A stretch of DNA of 64,000 nucleotides, from the NCBI RefSeq assembly GCF_030817215.1, contig NZ_JAUSZA010000001.1, positions 3,136,501 to 3,200,500 of the forward strand, given 5' to 3'. Source of the stretch: Paenibacillus sp. V4I3 (GTDB lineage Bacteria; Bacillota; Bacilli; Paenibacillales; NBRC-103111). This document shows positions 18,126-27,042 of this stretch, one piece after another. The notes under the pieces were generated by a model. That model ran no database searches, was not told where the DNA came from, and saw only the letters and a list, made by a program, of their open reading frames with translations. The position numbers were made by a program, and so were the translations under genes. Numbering within the stretch: position 1 is the first letter of the stretch; each line of letters begins with the position of its first letter.

Positions 18126-18779
18126 ATGGATAGAACGATTACGGTTACGCATTCTGGAAGTTTTGCTCATGTGCTTCAAACGTTTGCTATTTCCCTGTTG
18201 GTTTCCTTCCTAGGGACATTGATCGGTGCAATTGTCGTTCCACCATCGATGATTATGCTTTTCATCATTGCTGAGGTAGTCATGTTGGTGGCAGCAATCA
18301 TCATTCGTGTTCGCGGCAAACATATCGGCTACGGCTTTCTTTATGCATTTACTGCGATTTCAGGGGTTACTCTGTACCCAGTCATTATGGCGTATGGCGG
18401 TATGCTGGGGGCAAACGTCGTATCTGGCGCATTCTTCGCGACTGCAGCAATTTTCGGCGGACTTGCCTTCTATGCTCATCGTTCGCAGCGTGATTTCAGC
18501 TTTCTAGGCGGCTTCTTGTTTGCAGGAACGATTGGGCTCGTGCTCATGAGTGTGGTCGGTATGTTCGTTAACTTTGGTTCTGCGATGAACCTAGTATGGT
18601 CGATGATCGGCATCTTGATTTTCAGTGGTTGGGTTCTCTATGATGTGGCTCAATACCGAAACGGTGTATCCGCGGAAGAGGTTCCACTCGCAGCATTAAA
18701 TATTTATCTCGATTTCATTAATCTCTTCTTGTATATCTTGAAGTTCTTAGCCTCAATTGTTGGATTAAACAGGGATTAA
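18126..18779 (+). CDS. Bax inhibitor-1 (YccA/YbhL) family membrane protein
   Basis: A 217-residue protein with seven hydrophobic helices and a short polar N-terminus. The segments YGFLYAFTAISGVTLYP, SGWVLYDVAQYRNG and AALNIYLDFINLFLYILKFL match the bacterial Bax-inhibitor-1 fold (TMBIM), including the paired aspartates (LYD and YLD) that form the pH-sensing site of BsYetJ. It probably conducts or senses calcium, but this is known only for homologues. Confidence 0.88.
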   Translation: MDRTITVTHSGSFAHVLQTFAISLLVSFLGTLIGAIVVPPSMIMLFIIAEVVMLVAAIIIRVRGKHIGYGFLYAFTAISGVTLYPVIMAYGGMLGANVVSGAFFATAAIFGGLAFYAHRSQRDFSFLGGFLFAGTIGLVLMSVVGMFVNFGSAMNLVWSMIGILIFSGWVLYDVAQYRNGVSAEEVPLAALNIYLDFINLFLYILKFLASIVGLNRD

Positions 18780-18794
18780 ACAGATCGTCAGAAA

Positions 18795-18852
18795 CACCAA
18801 AAAGCACTTTCGTATCTCACCGTAGGGTGGGAATCGAAGGTGCTTTTTTTAA
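18795..18852. terminator. Bidirectional terminator
   Basis: AAAAAGCACTTTCG and CGAAGGTGCTTTTTT pair, with an inner stem around CTCACCGTAGGGTGGG. It separates the Bax-inhibitor gene from the convergent small gene. Confidence 0.75.
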
Positions 18853-18859
18853 TTTTAAG

Positions 18860-19102
18860 CTATCTTAGGAGATCGAGCTTAGGCTTGACCTGAACTTGAA
18901 CGGAATGAAAATAGGAAATATCTCCGCGGAAGCTTCGATTAATTTCGAGCAGGGTATGCAGGATTTGGATGAGTTCAGCATGTTTCAATCGAACGGTCGC
19001 TGTTTCCTCCTGCTCGGATCTGATCAATTTGACCTCGAGTAGATGATTGGATTCATCCATTTGAATCTCTAGCTGCTCCGTTAGCAGCATCTGTTTCCAC
19101 AT
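18860..19102 (-). CDS. Small conserved hypothetical protein
   Basis: About 80 residues, soluble. The ATG at 19102 is preferred because AGAGGTG lies 9 bases before it; a GTG at 19114 is inside that site. The protein looks like a beta-hairpin followed by a helix (VRLKHAELIQILHTLLEINR). No family recognised. Confidence 0.5.
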   Translation of the reverse strand: MWKQMLLTEQLEIQMDESNHLLEVKLIRSEQEETATVRLKHAELIQILHTLLEINRSFRGDISYFHSVQVQVKPKLDLLR

Positions 19103-19269
19103 ACAAGCCAACACCTCTCTCTCTCTACTTGCTCTAGTGTATGCTTGGTTAACGTGAATAGAAGTGTAAGACTAAGCTATGATCAATGGATTTTAAAAGA
19201 AACAAGCACGATTTGCTTTTTCTGTTCATACAATTTAATGATCCTATAAGGGGAGAGAGGAGATGACCT

Positions 19270-19551
19270 ATGGCGGCTTGCAGCACATGGACGTATAGAG
19301 GGATTTCGTCTTCGGTATTCAAAGCCTTACAACAAGTCGGCAGAAAGCAGGGCTTTACGATTCCTAATGCAGCACAAGGCAAGTTCATGATTACGGTGGT
19401 TGGCATGAATGTCGGATTTCAATATGCGTGGGATACCAACGCTCATACCTTGTTATTGCAGTGTGATAATAAACCGATGCTGTTAGGCTGCAGCACGATT
19501 AAATCTTTTGCAGACAAAATCATTGCGGAGAGTGGCGGCAAACTCGGTTAA
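19270..19551 (+). CDS. Conserved hypothetical protein
   Basis: A 93-residue protein starting MAACSTWTYRGISSSVFKAL; it has several cysteines but no clear metal motif. A GAGAGGAG lies 8 bases upstream of the ATG. The end ADKIIAESGG looks like a helix. No signal peptide and no recognised family. Confidence 0.55.
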   Translation: MAACSTWTYRGISSSVFKALQQVGRKQGFTIPNAAQGKFMITVVGMNVGFQYAWDTNAHTLLLQCDNKPMLLGCSTIKSFADKIIAESGGKLG

Positions 19552-19630
19552 TACCCTATATCCACCTGTCTTTGGCTAGTTTAAGCTCCTGTCTCTGTGG
19601 TTAAAATAGGGATAGAAGGCAGGTGGACAT

Positions 19631-19828
19631 ATGGCAAAAAGCGATGATCTGGTTAAGTACATAACACAGCAAGTCGTTACGTATATAGAAACACCAAGGG
19701 AAGTTCGTCAGCAGGTCAAAGCCATAAGCAAGGAACAGCGGGAAAGCTGGCAAACACGCTGGTTCGGCATGCTGCCGCTGGCCACAAGGATGCTGATTGA
19801 TCAGGCAAAACCCAAAAAGATAAAATAA
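19631..19828 (+). CDS. yqzE: YqzE family protein
   Basis: A 65-residue protein reading MAKSDDLVKYITQQVVTYIE, then a Trp-Phe-Gly-Met-Leu-Pro segment near the C-terminus, which fits the YqzE family. In Bacillus subtilis yqzE sits at the end of the comG competence operon; here no com gene is adjacent. AGGTGG lies before the ATG. A weak hairpin (CCTCTTCACC to GGTGCGAGAGG) with a T run at 19838-19893 may end it. Confidence 0.75.
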   Translation: MAKSDDLVKYITQQVVTYIETPREVRQQVKAISKEQRESWQTRWFGMLPLATRMLIDQAKPKKIK

Positions 19829-19960
19829 CAAAGCCTCTTCACCTATAATCGGGAGATACTTCATCCTGATGATTGGTGCGAGAGGTTTTTTTGTTTATAT
19901 ATCGAATATAGTCAGGACGAACGTACTACCAAAAATTGGGGGAAGAAGTCATAATGAAAC

Positions 19961-20605
19961 TTGAAAAAAAACAATAAGCTTGTCATGATTGGTGATTCCG
20001 TTACGGATTGCGAACGATCAAGACCGATTGGCGAAGGATTATTCGGAGCTTTAGGTAAAGGCTATGTTTCTATCGTGGACGGGCTGATCAATGCAACGTA
20101 TCCAGAGCTTCAAATTCGTACCGTCAATGTGGGTACCAGCGGCAATACGGTACTTGATCTCAAAGCCAGATGGCAAACGGATGTCATCGATTTGAAGCCA
20201 GACTGGTTATCTATCATGATCGGTATTAATGACGTATGGAGGCATTTTGACGTACCGCATCAAAAGGAAAAGCAAGTGGGCATTGAGACTTATGAAAAGA
20301 CGTTAAGAGAGCTAGTCGAACAGACACGTCCTCTTGTCAAAGGGCTCGTAGTGATGACACCCTTTTACATAGAGCCGAATCCGCAAGATGCTATGCGTTC
20401 CAAAATGGATCAATACGGGGCAGTCGTGAAACAGATAGCCGAAGAAACGGGCTCCCTTTTCGTGGATACACAAGCTGCCTTTGAACCTGTACTCCAGGCT
20501 TACTACCCAGCCTACATCGCTTGGGATCGTGTACATCCGAACAACGTAGGACATACCGTTTTAGCTAAAGCTTTTCTGAAAGCTATTGATTTTACTTGGA
20601 AATAA
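19961..20605 (+). CDS. SGNH/GDSL-type hydrolase (lipase/esterase)
   Basis: About 214 residues with the SGNH blocks: VMIGDSVTDCERSR (nucleophile Ser), GTSGNTVLDL, SIMIGINDVWR and DRVHPNNVGH (Asp and His). No signal peptide, so cytoplasmic. The start is unusual: the frame opens with TTG at 19961, but the only ATG with a well-placed ribosome binding site (19954, after GGGGGAAG) is in another frame and stops after seven codons. A run of eight A separates the two. Either TTG is used, or a slip in the A run joins the frames. Confidence 0.8.
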   Translation: MKKNNKLVMIGDSVTDCERSRPIGEGLFGALGKGYVSIVDGLINATYPELQIRTVNVGTSGNTVLDLKARWQTDVIDLKPDWLSIMIGINDVWRHFDVPHQKEKQVGIETYEKTLRELVEQTRPLVKGLVVMTPFYIEPNPQDAMRSKMDQYGAVVKQIAEETGSLFVDTQAAFEPVLQAYYPAYIAWDRVHPNNVGHTVLAKAFLKAIDFTWK

Positions 20606-20610
20606 CGCGC

Positions 20611-20653
20611 AAAGCCTTAGACCTCTGGATTCAGCGGTCTAAGGCTTTTTTTA
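20611..20653. terminator. Bidirectional terminator
   Basis: AAAGCCTTAGACC pairs with GGTCTAAGGCTTT around a 13-base loop, followed by TTTTT. It lies between two convergent genes. Confidence 0.85.
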
Positions 20654-21601
20654 CGGAAAAATATGTCCTAACTTTAAAGCATTCTCCAGCAGCACGTAAC
20701 GTGATCCGACATGATCTAAAGTCAGGTAGGTATCCCCAGCTACCCATTGTTGATAACCAAGAATGGCGAGCGGCAGCGTGACTTGCCCATCATAGAGCTC
20801 GGTGACATAGGTTAACTTGGCTTGAGGGTTTAAAGCCTTTTGAAGTTCGCTCAGTTTGGTCACTGGAAGCGGCTTGCCTTTGACCCATGGGAGTCGATCA
20901 TAAGGATCAAAGGCAGGATATAACGCCGTTTGAACTTTGCTCGACAGATCGGTTGCTTCTGGCTGATCCTCTTTGATCCTCGGGGTAGGGTCCTCTTTGA
21001 GCGGAAGCAGCTCTCCGGATTTGGCATCCAAATAGTACGTTTGATCTTGCAAACTTATTTTCCACACAGCGGTTAGCTGGTCCATGTAAAGTCGGTCTAA
21101 AATAATCGTTTCATTTTGAACAAAATCGGAGTAAGAAGTAGTAGTTGGAATGAGTTCCTGCTGTACCAAAGAACGATACAGCGTGGTCAAGCTGAATAGC
21201 GGATTGTTGCCAGTTCCGTATTCGGTTAATCGGAAGGACCCGTTATCAGTGGCATGTACGATCATGTAGCCAACATCCTGTCCATGATCGGTGAGGATAA
21301 CCACCCAACCATGTGTGCCTGGCCCGAGAGGATAACTGTTCCAGACTGCCGTCTGCCAGCTTTCAAACCCGGATTCTCGAGCGAGAGTTGTTCGCCAAGT
21401 GTTGATCGTAGCGGTCAAAGAGGATTCGCTCCGCAATTCTGGTAATGGCTTCGTCTCTATGTTACTAGCTATCGTTTCCCTTGCCGTCTGCGTATAGCTT
21501 GTCCGTTCTACGGAGTCGCCTGCAGAGGTTTGGAGCGGTATGAATAATAAACTGCCCACACTAATGAAGCAAGCCGCCGTCCATGTTGTCCACAGCTTCA
21601 T
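20651..21601 (-). CDS. Secreted protein of unknown function
   Basis: A 316-residue protein with a cleavable-looking signal peptide (basic start, hydrophobic core ACFISVGSLLFIPL, then TSAGD). No lipobox cysteine. The middle part (AVWKISLQDQTYYLDAKSGE) resembles a PepSY-like strand-helix module in which a protein sequence is followed by a residue about its own stored value, but I would not name a family. The C-terminus shows VAGDTYLTLDHVGSRYVLL. Probably extracellular. Confidence 0.65.
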   Translation of the reverse strand: MKLWTTWTAACFISVGSLLFIPLQTSAGDSVERTSYTQTARETIASNIETKPLPELRSESSLTATINTWRTTLARESGFESWQTAVWNSYPLGPGTHGWVVILTDHGQDVGYMIVHATDNGSFRLTEYGTGNNPLFSLTTLYRSLVQQELIPTTTSYSDFVQNETIILDRLYMDQLTAVWKISLQDQTYYLDAKSGELLPLKEDPTPRIKEDQPEATDLSSKVQTALYPAFDPYDRLPWVKGKPLPVTKLSELQKALNPQAKLTYVTELYDGQVTLPLAILGYQQWVAGDTYLTLDHVGSRYVLLENALKLGHIFP

Positions 21602-21725
21602 CCTCGTTCACCTACCTATCGTTAACCTCTAGTGGTATGAACCTATTAACCTATTGTAATTCTTATGCCTTAAAAAGATTGTTAGAACCTGTAGTGTTAA
21701 TTTTGCGATGTTTTAGCGACTGACG

Positions 21726-22736
21726 TCAGTTCCTGGGTGTTCGCCCAGCATTCAAATGAAACAATCCGCAATTGATGACAGATACGACAATACGAGGCTT
21801 GTGCTGCCAGTCGATTTCTTGCAGACGGTTGCGGCATTGCGTTTCGATTTCGTTTCTTTTGTCAGGCTCAGCGCTCAGCAGGAGACCGTTGTAATAAGCT
21901 TCCACACGATCAATTTCGCTGCGGTGCTGTTCGTTAGCTTCATCGGCCCAAGTATGATCATACGCACTGACTTTACGCTCGAGCATCATTTCAAGAAAAT
22001 TAATGGCTTTCGGCAGTGAAATTGTATCAGGTAAAATATGACTATTCGCAGGAAGCTTCGGAGATAGGCTCTTGGTAAGCATATGTTTATGAAAATGTTC
22101 CCGAATTTCACCGCTATTCAGTTGTATCGCGAGTGAGTGAATCTCGCTTCGTTTGCGGTCGCAAGCAAGCTCTACCTTGTAATTCACGCAGAACCAGGTG
22201 TCATAGACAAGTGCGGCATGATAAGTAGCACTCATCGGGAATGGTTCCTCAAACAAATGTACGAAGCGTCCGCGTTCACGGACAATAGTGAACATTTGTT
22301 CCAGACGCCTACTGCCGAAGGTCACTTCGTCCTGCGGAAGCCGTTGGGAGATGACTGTCGTAGGTACGAAGCCGAAATAGCGGCCAAGAATGCTGTCTGA
22401 GTTTCCGTCAGGTGGCTGGGGAGCTAGTCCCTGGCCATGACCTTGGCTCTGGCTGGGCCCTCCCACGTTAGGTGGGCTTTTGACAGTTGTTGCGGTGGCC
22501 TTCGTTTTAGTCTCTAGCTTCATCTGCTCAGGATCGAAGATGAACTTATAGGTCATCGTTTCGGCTGCAGCCCCTGTACGTTCGACGAAGCTCCAATAGT
22601 AAGGGCGTCCTGTCATCTCTCTGTCTGCTTCAGGAGAGAGCTTTGCAGTGACGTAAGCTGGTGATTTCTCTAGAATTGTGCAGTTATAAGCTTCAAGAAA
22701 GCGCATGACGAACGTGTGAATGTTGCGTTTGTTCAT
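21726..22736 (-). CDS. yqhG: YqhG family protein
   Basis: A 336-residue soluble protein. MNKRNIHTFVMRFLEAYNC and the segment VTFGSRRLEQMFTIVRERGRFVHLFEEP are characteristic of YqhG. It overlaps the upstream helicase gene by four bases (ATGA), so both are translated from one message, as with yqhG and yqhH of Bacillus subtilis. A low-complexity insert of Gly, Pro and Gln interrupts the middle. The function is unknown; the tight link suggests it works with the helicase. Confidence 0.85.
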   Translation of the reverse strand: MNKRNIHTFVMRFLEAYNCTILEKSPAYVTAKLSPEADREMTGRPYYWSFVERTGAAAETMTYKFIFDPEQMKLETKTKATATTVKSPPNVGGPSQSQGHGQGLAPQPPDGNSDSILGRYFGFVPTTVISQRLPQDEVTFGSRRLEQMFTIVRERGRFVHLFEEPFPMSATYHAALVYDTWFCVNYKVELACDRKRSEIHSLAIQLNSGEIREHFHKHMLTKSLSPKLPANSHILPDTISLPKAINFLEMMLERKVSAYDHTWADEANEQHRSEIDRVEAYYNGLLLSAEPDKRNEIETQCRNRLQEIDWQHKPRIVVSVINCGLFHLNAGRTPRN

Positions 22737-24523
22737 GGCCTTACCTCGATGTTATGCGTACTGCCAACGGCATCAAGAATGCTTTGAAAGGCTGCTCCAT
22801 ATTGTGGGTTCTGTTCAATTTCCGATTTGACCTCAGTAAACGAATGACCTAGCTCATCGATCTTTCTGCGTATATCTTCGCTTGAACCTGCCTCCATGAC
22901 CATGCGGAACAACGATGTTTCGAGTGAGCCTTTCTTTTCGATCTTCTCGAGAATGGTATCGAGTTGTCCGATAACCAGCTCAAACATATTGATTTTCTCA
23001 TGCAGCAAAGAAAGAATATGCTCTTCAATCGTGTTTCTGGTTGAAAGGTTATAGATGTTGACATCATGCGTTTGTCCGAGTCGATGTACACGGCCAATTC
23101 GCTGTTCAACACGCATTGGGTTCCATGGCAAATCGAAATTAATCATGTTGTGGCAAAACTGTAGATTAATTCCCTCGCCGCCAGCTTCTGTTGCAACAAG
23201 AACTTGTACACGATTGCGGAATAAATCCATCATCCAATCTTTTTTACCGCGATTCATACCGCCTCTATAAGGGACAGCTGTTATTTTATGTTCCTTCAAA
23301 TAATTGAGAAGATACTCTTGGGAGGCGCGGTATTCGGTGAAAATGATGACTTTATCATTAATATCTTGTACGAGCTTCATCGTGGTCTCTGCTTTGGTGT
23401 TTGCTTTGATACTGCGAATTAGCTCAACAAGCTCCCATATCTTGGCGCGTTGCGGTGAGTCTTCGGCTGTTTTCTTGAACAAATTGACGAGCGTAATGAA
23501 TACGGCGTCCCGGGAACTGCAAACTTCGCGCTGGAGAGTGATAAGTGAAAGCATACTGCTGAGATCACCGGCGCTCTCTTGGTACCTGGTTCGAACGAAA
23601 TTCGTTACCCCATCGTAGAGTGCCTGTTCATCATTCGAGAGTGTGAGAGGAATGTTCCTAACAACCCTTTTCGTATAATGAACACCGCCGTCGCCGCGAC
23701 GATTACGAATCATAACCTTGGATAGCTCCTGTTGAAGCTGGCCCTCGTTTTTCGGTGTCCTTTTCCCAACCACATAATTGGTTTTGAAGCTGCTATGAAT
23801 CCCAAGTTGACCTGGCTTGAGCAGGGTGATGAGATTGAAAAGCTCTTTCAGGTCGTTCTGCACCGGCGTGGCGGTGAGCAGTAGGCAATACTTTTTACGC
23901 AGCTCGTTCACGAAGGTGTAATTGGTCGTTTTCTTATTTTTGAGCTTGTGGGCCTCGTCGACAATCAACATGTCATATTCAAGACCCATGACAATTTCGC
24001 GATGCGGATCACGTTTGGCGGTGTCCATGGAGGCAACAATGACATCGCTTTGCTTCCACATATAGGCTTTTTTATGAGCAACAGCTGGAATGCCGAATTT
24101 GCTATTCAATTCCCGGACCCATTGCAGCACAAGAGAAGCGGGTACGAGGATGAGTGTTTTGCGGACCAAGCCGCGGATCATGTATTCTTTTAAAATCAAA
24201 CCAGCCTCAATCGTTTTCCCAAGCCCAACCTCATCGGCCAAAATAGCCCGGCCACGCATCTCATTAAGCACACGTTTCGCCGTATCAATCTGATGAGCCA
24301 TAGGTTCAAGCTGCCCTAAATGAACGAGGCACTGCATCTCGTCAAACGTCGAAATAAGCCCCGATTCTTCCGATTCGTAGGCTAGCTGGTACAGCGTCCA
24401 GTCGTCCCAAGGACCACCGCCGCGCACACGATTATCCAGCTCAGTAAACCAGTCCCTCTCAAAGTGCATATCAAGCTGATTATGAATGGGGCGAATGTTC
24501 TCTTGCTGTTCATGTTGACGCAT
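22733..24523 (-). CDS. yqhH: SNF2-type DEAD/DEAH helicase (YqhH)
   Basis: A 596-residue SNF2-family ATPase. Motif I is DEVGLGKTIEAGL, motif Ia TLILVPASLVLQW, motif II VDEAHKLKN, motif III LLLTATPVQND, motif V TEAGGEGINLQFC and motif VI QRIGRVHRLGQ. Such proteins translocate on double-stranded DNA. It forms an operon with yqhG. The 340 bases upstream hold a repeat-like segment and a dyad, described separately. Confidence 0.92.
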   Translation of the reverse strand: MRQHEQQENIRPIHNQLDMHFERDWFTELDNRVRGGGPWDDWTLYQLAYESEESGLISTFDEMQCLVHLGQLEPMAHQIDTAKRVLNEMRGRAILADEVGLGKTIEAGLILKEYMIRGLVRKTLILVPASLVLQWVRELNSKFGIPAVAHKKAYMWKQSDVIVASMDTAKRDPHREIVMGLEYDMLIVDEAHKLKNKKTTNYTFVNELRKKYCLLLTATPVQNDLKELFNLITLLKPGQLGIHSSFKTNYVVGKRTPKNEGQLQQELSKVMIRNRRGDGGVHYTKRVVRNIPLTLSNDEQALYDGVTNFVRTRYQESAGDLSSMLSLITLQREVCSSRDAVFITLVNLFKKTAEDSPQRAKIWELVELIRSIKANTKAETTMKLVQDINDKVIIFTEYRASQEYLLNYLKEHKITAVPYRGGMNRGKKDWMMDLFRNRVQVLVATEAGGEGINLQFCHNMINFDLPWNPMRVEQRIGRVHRLGQTHDVNIYNLSTRNTIEEHILSLLHEKINMFELVIGQLDTILEKIEKKGSLETSLFRMVMEAGSSEDIRRKIDELGHSFTEVKSEIEQNPQYGAAFQSILDAVGSTHNIEVRP

Positions 24524-24540
24524 CGATGTGCCCTCCTTAA

Positions 24541-24640
24541 GGTTTTGCGTAGCAAAACTGTCTTCGTAAGCGTGAGCTGAGTTCGTATAAAAATGACTTT
24601 GCAGGCATGAGCTGAGCTTTCATGAGATATTGAGAGTGAA
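24541..24640. repeat. Intergenic repeat-like segment
   Basis: A perfect hairpin GTTTTGC-GTA-GCAAAAC opens the segment. Two copies of TGAGCTGAG follow about 35 bases apart, with similar flanks. The look is that of dispersed Paenibacillus intergenic repeats, but a genome search is needed to show more copies. Confidence 0.35.
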
Positions 24641-24801
24641 ACAGAACTGGGTTTCAGAGCCGGAAGTTGGCTCCAAGCTGACCAGTTTTACGTCGAATAC
24701 GTGTTAGTATGTCCAGAAGAGGTGCTTTCATAACTTATCCATTGAAGTTGACGTGAAACTGTTTAGGATAAAAAGTCCACTAAGTGGCGCGCGACACTAA
24801 C

Positions 24802-24827
24802 ATCGTAAGTATGTACGATTTTATGAT
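24802..24827 (+). promoter_or_regulatory. Dyad and -10 box upstream of lipM
   Basis: ATCGTA and TACGAT form a perfect 6-bp inverted repeat around AGTATG; a TATGAT -10-like box follows two bases later, 39 bases before the lipM start. A regulator bound here would cover the promoter. The regulator is unknown. Confidence 0.35.
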
Positions 24828-24865
24828 ATGATATAGGTTGTCTTCGGATAGCAAAGTGGGAAAGG

Positions 24866-25717
24866 GTGCAGAAAGAGATGACGACATGGCGATTCATACA
24901 TACAGGAGATCGTTCTCCTGCTGAAAATATGGCATTAGATGAAGCAATATTGACCGCCCACAGTGAAGGAATCGTTCCTCCAACGGTGCGTTTCTATGGA
25001 TGGAATCCGGCAACGCTGTCGATCGGCTATTTCCAAAAGGCATCGGAAGTCGATCAGGAAGCAGTAGTAAGTGAGGGAATTGGCTTCGTACGGCGTCCAA
25101 CCGGGGGGAGAGCGGTTCTACACGATAAGGAGTTGACGTATAGCATTATCGTTGCAGAGGACTATCCGGGCATTCCGCGTAATGTGACAGAAGCCTATCG
25201 CGTGCTGAGTGAGGGGCTTTTACAAGGATTTCGGGCGCTTGGACTAGGTGCAGAAATGGTGCAGCTTGCGAGTGATGAGGAGAAGGAGAAGTACGCATCC
25301 GCTGGATCAGCGGCTTGCTTCGATTCCCCCTCCTGGTATGAGCTGGTTGTTGAGGGACGCAAAGTCGCCGGCAGTGCGCAGGTTCGGCAAAAGAATGTCG
25401 TGCTGCAGCACGGCTCCATCCTGCTCGACATGGATACCGATCAACTATTCCGCATGCTGCGTTTCTCAAACGAGAAGGTTGCGGAACGGATGAAGATGAG
25501 CTTTTCGAAGAAAGCTGTGGCGATTAATGAGCTGCTTCGGGCGCAAGGGAAAGAGGCGGTGACGCTTAGTCAGGTGGAGGAAGCGTTTCGTCGTGAGATC
25601 GCGCTGGGGCTTGGTGTGGAGCTAGTAGAGGAATCATTGACACCTTATGAAATTGAGCTTTCTGAGCGGCTTGTGCGCGAGAAATATGGCACGGATGAGT
25701 GGAATTTGCGTCGTTAA
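24866..25717 (+). CDS. lipM: Octanoyltransferase LipM
   Basis: A 283-residue transferase that moves octanoate from acyl carrier protein to GcvH in lipoic acid synthesis. FVRRPTGGRAVLHD, EAYRVLSEGLLQGF, ACFDSPSWYELVVEGRKVAG (catalytic Cys) and QHGSILLD are as in LipM of Bacillus. The GTG start at 24866 gives MQKE, which matches the usual LipM N-terminus; an ATG at 24878 is also possible. In B. subtilis lipM also lies close to yqhG-yqhH, so this local order is conserved, though the glycine cleavage genes are not in view. Confidence 0.92.
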   Translation: MQKEMTTWRFIHTGDRSPAENMALDEAILTAHSEGIVPPTVRFYGWNPATLSIGYFQKASEVDQEAVVSEGIGFVRRPTGGRAVLHDKELTYSIIVAEDYPGIPRNVTEAYRVLSEGLLQGFRALGLGAEMVQLASDEEKEKYASAGSAACFDSPSWYELVVEGRKVAGSAQVRQKNVVLQHGSILLDMDTDQLFRMLRFSNEKVAERMKMSFSKKAVAINELLRAQGKEAVTLSQVEEAFRREIALGLGVELVEESLTPYEIELSERLVREKYGTDEWNLRR

Positions 25718-25743
25718 GCGAAAGCGCGTGCGAAAGTGCAAAG

Positions 25744-25780
25744 AAGCACGAACCTTTCTAAGAAAGGTTCGTGCTTTTGT
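25744..25780. terminator. Rho-independent terminator
   Basis: AAGCACGAACCTTTC pairs perfectly with GAAAGGTTCGTGCTT around TAA, followed by TTTG. It separates lipM from the convergent dat gene. Confidence 0.88.
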
Positions 25781-25818
25781 TTGTTTGGAGTTTTGTGACA
25801 TCATATATCTATTGAACT

Positions 25819-26649
25819 TTATTGTACAAAAGTACGTTCAAACTCACTATGCAGACTGCGAGTAATCGGACCTGGCGCGCCGGTTCCAATTGCTTTGCCA
25901 TCAATCTGTAAGATAGGCGTAATTTCCACGGTAGTTCCTGTGATAAAAGCTTCATCTGCCAGCATAAGCTGCTCCGTCGTAAAGGACTCTTCTTTAACTG
26001 TGATTTTTTGTGAGTGAGCTAGTCTCAAAACGACAGCCCGGGTGATACCATGAAGGATCAAATGGTTAGCTGGGTGCGTGTAAAGTACGCCATCTTTGAT
26101 CATCATCAAGTTAGAAGCGCTGCATTCTGTAACAGTGCCGCTGCGATGCAGTACGACTTCTTGCACGCCGTGATCGAGCGCTGCTTGTTTGGCCATAATA
26201 TTTGGGAGAAGATTAAGCGTTTTGAGATCACACCTCAGCCAGCGGATATCCTCTAAAGTGATTGCATTAATACCATTATGTATTGTAGCGATGGGTCTCC
26301 TTACCTCTGTGCAGTAGGCTAGCAGAATAGGCTCAACTTGAGCAGGGAATGGATGTGCTCTGGGAGCTTCGCCTCTGGTGATTTGCATATAAACAGTGCC
26401 TTCATTTAGACCATTCTTTTCAATAAGCTGCGTGAGAATATGACCGATTTTTTCAATTGAAAAAGGTAGTTCTATCCGCACATCACTTGCGGTTCTTTGG
26501 AGCCTCTGCATGTGAGCAGCTTGCTCGTAAATTTTCCCATGATACACACGGAATACCTCATATATCCCATCTCCAAAATAGTAACCACGATCATCCGGTG
26601 AAAGAAGAACGTCCTCCTTGTTGACGAACTCATTTTTAAAAAAATACAT
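25819..26649 (-). CDS. dat: D-amino-acid transaminase (fold type IV)
   Basis: About 276 residues. LSPDDRGYYFGDGIYEVFRVYHG opens the PLP fold type IV domain in pieces typical of D-alanine transaminase; DIRWLRCDLKTLNLLPN carries the catalytic lysine. VTECSASNLMMI and ITGTTVEITPI bind the phosphate. It makes D-glutamate or D-alanine for the cell wall. The start is ATG at 26649 after AGGAG; 17 residues upstream in frame are unlike the family. Confidence 0.9.
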   Translation of the reverse strand: MYFFKNEFVNKEDVLLSPDDRGYYFGDGIYEVFRVYHGKIYEQAAHMQRLQRTASDVRIELPFSIEKIGHILTQLIEKNGLNEGTVYMQITRGEAPRAHPFPAQVEPILLAYCTEVRRPIATIHNGINAITLEDIRWLRCDLKTLNLLPNIMAKQAALDHGVQEVVLHRSGTVTECSASNLMMIKDGVLYTHPANHLILHGITRAVVLRLAHSQKITVKEESFTTEQLMLADEAFITGTTVEITPILQIDGKAIGTGAPGPITRSLHSEFERTFVQ

Positions 26650-26921
26650 ATCAACATCTCCTAAGTAAATCCTAGATTTCCATAAAATATCATCGAACAA
26701 ATGTTCTGAAAAGTAATGAAATGTGTTATTATAAGTTATAGGTTAGCAGAGGAATTAGCGAACGTCAAAACGAGCTGTATAGCCTATCTCATCTTGCTTG
26801 GTTGAATGATTAAATATGGTTATTCTGGCCGCGAAAAAGAGAGAATTAGTAAGTAAGGATTAGCTAAAATGATTAAGGGTTGTCTTAATAACGAAATTTG
26901 GTTCTTTAGCTATTAGAAGAT

Positions 26922-26966
26922 CAATATATAGTGAGGTATAATGAATTTCGCACACCACATATTGTA
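26922..26966 (+). promoter_or_regulatory. Two NrdR-like boxes around the nrdJ promoter
   Basis: CAATATATAGTG (26922-26933) fits the NrdR core C-w-A-t-A-T-a-T-w-G fully. CCACATATTGTA (26955-26966) fits at eight of ten core positions. Their starts are 33 bases apart, about three helical turns. A TATAAT -10 box (26937-26942) lies between them. NrdR is known to repress ribonucleotide reductase genes through paired boxes of this form; binding here is inferred. Confidence 0.6.
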
Positions 26967-27042
26967 ATTTTACATAAACTTCATAAAGTGACTTTTATTT
27001 TAGTTGTAGCTGAGTATGTAGCTTATTGGGAGGGAATTATGG

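Noticed and set aside
26700..27042. Cobalamin riboswitch ahead of nrdJ
   Set aside because: No GCCACTG-type B12 box or matching stems; the NrdR-like boxes explain regulation better.
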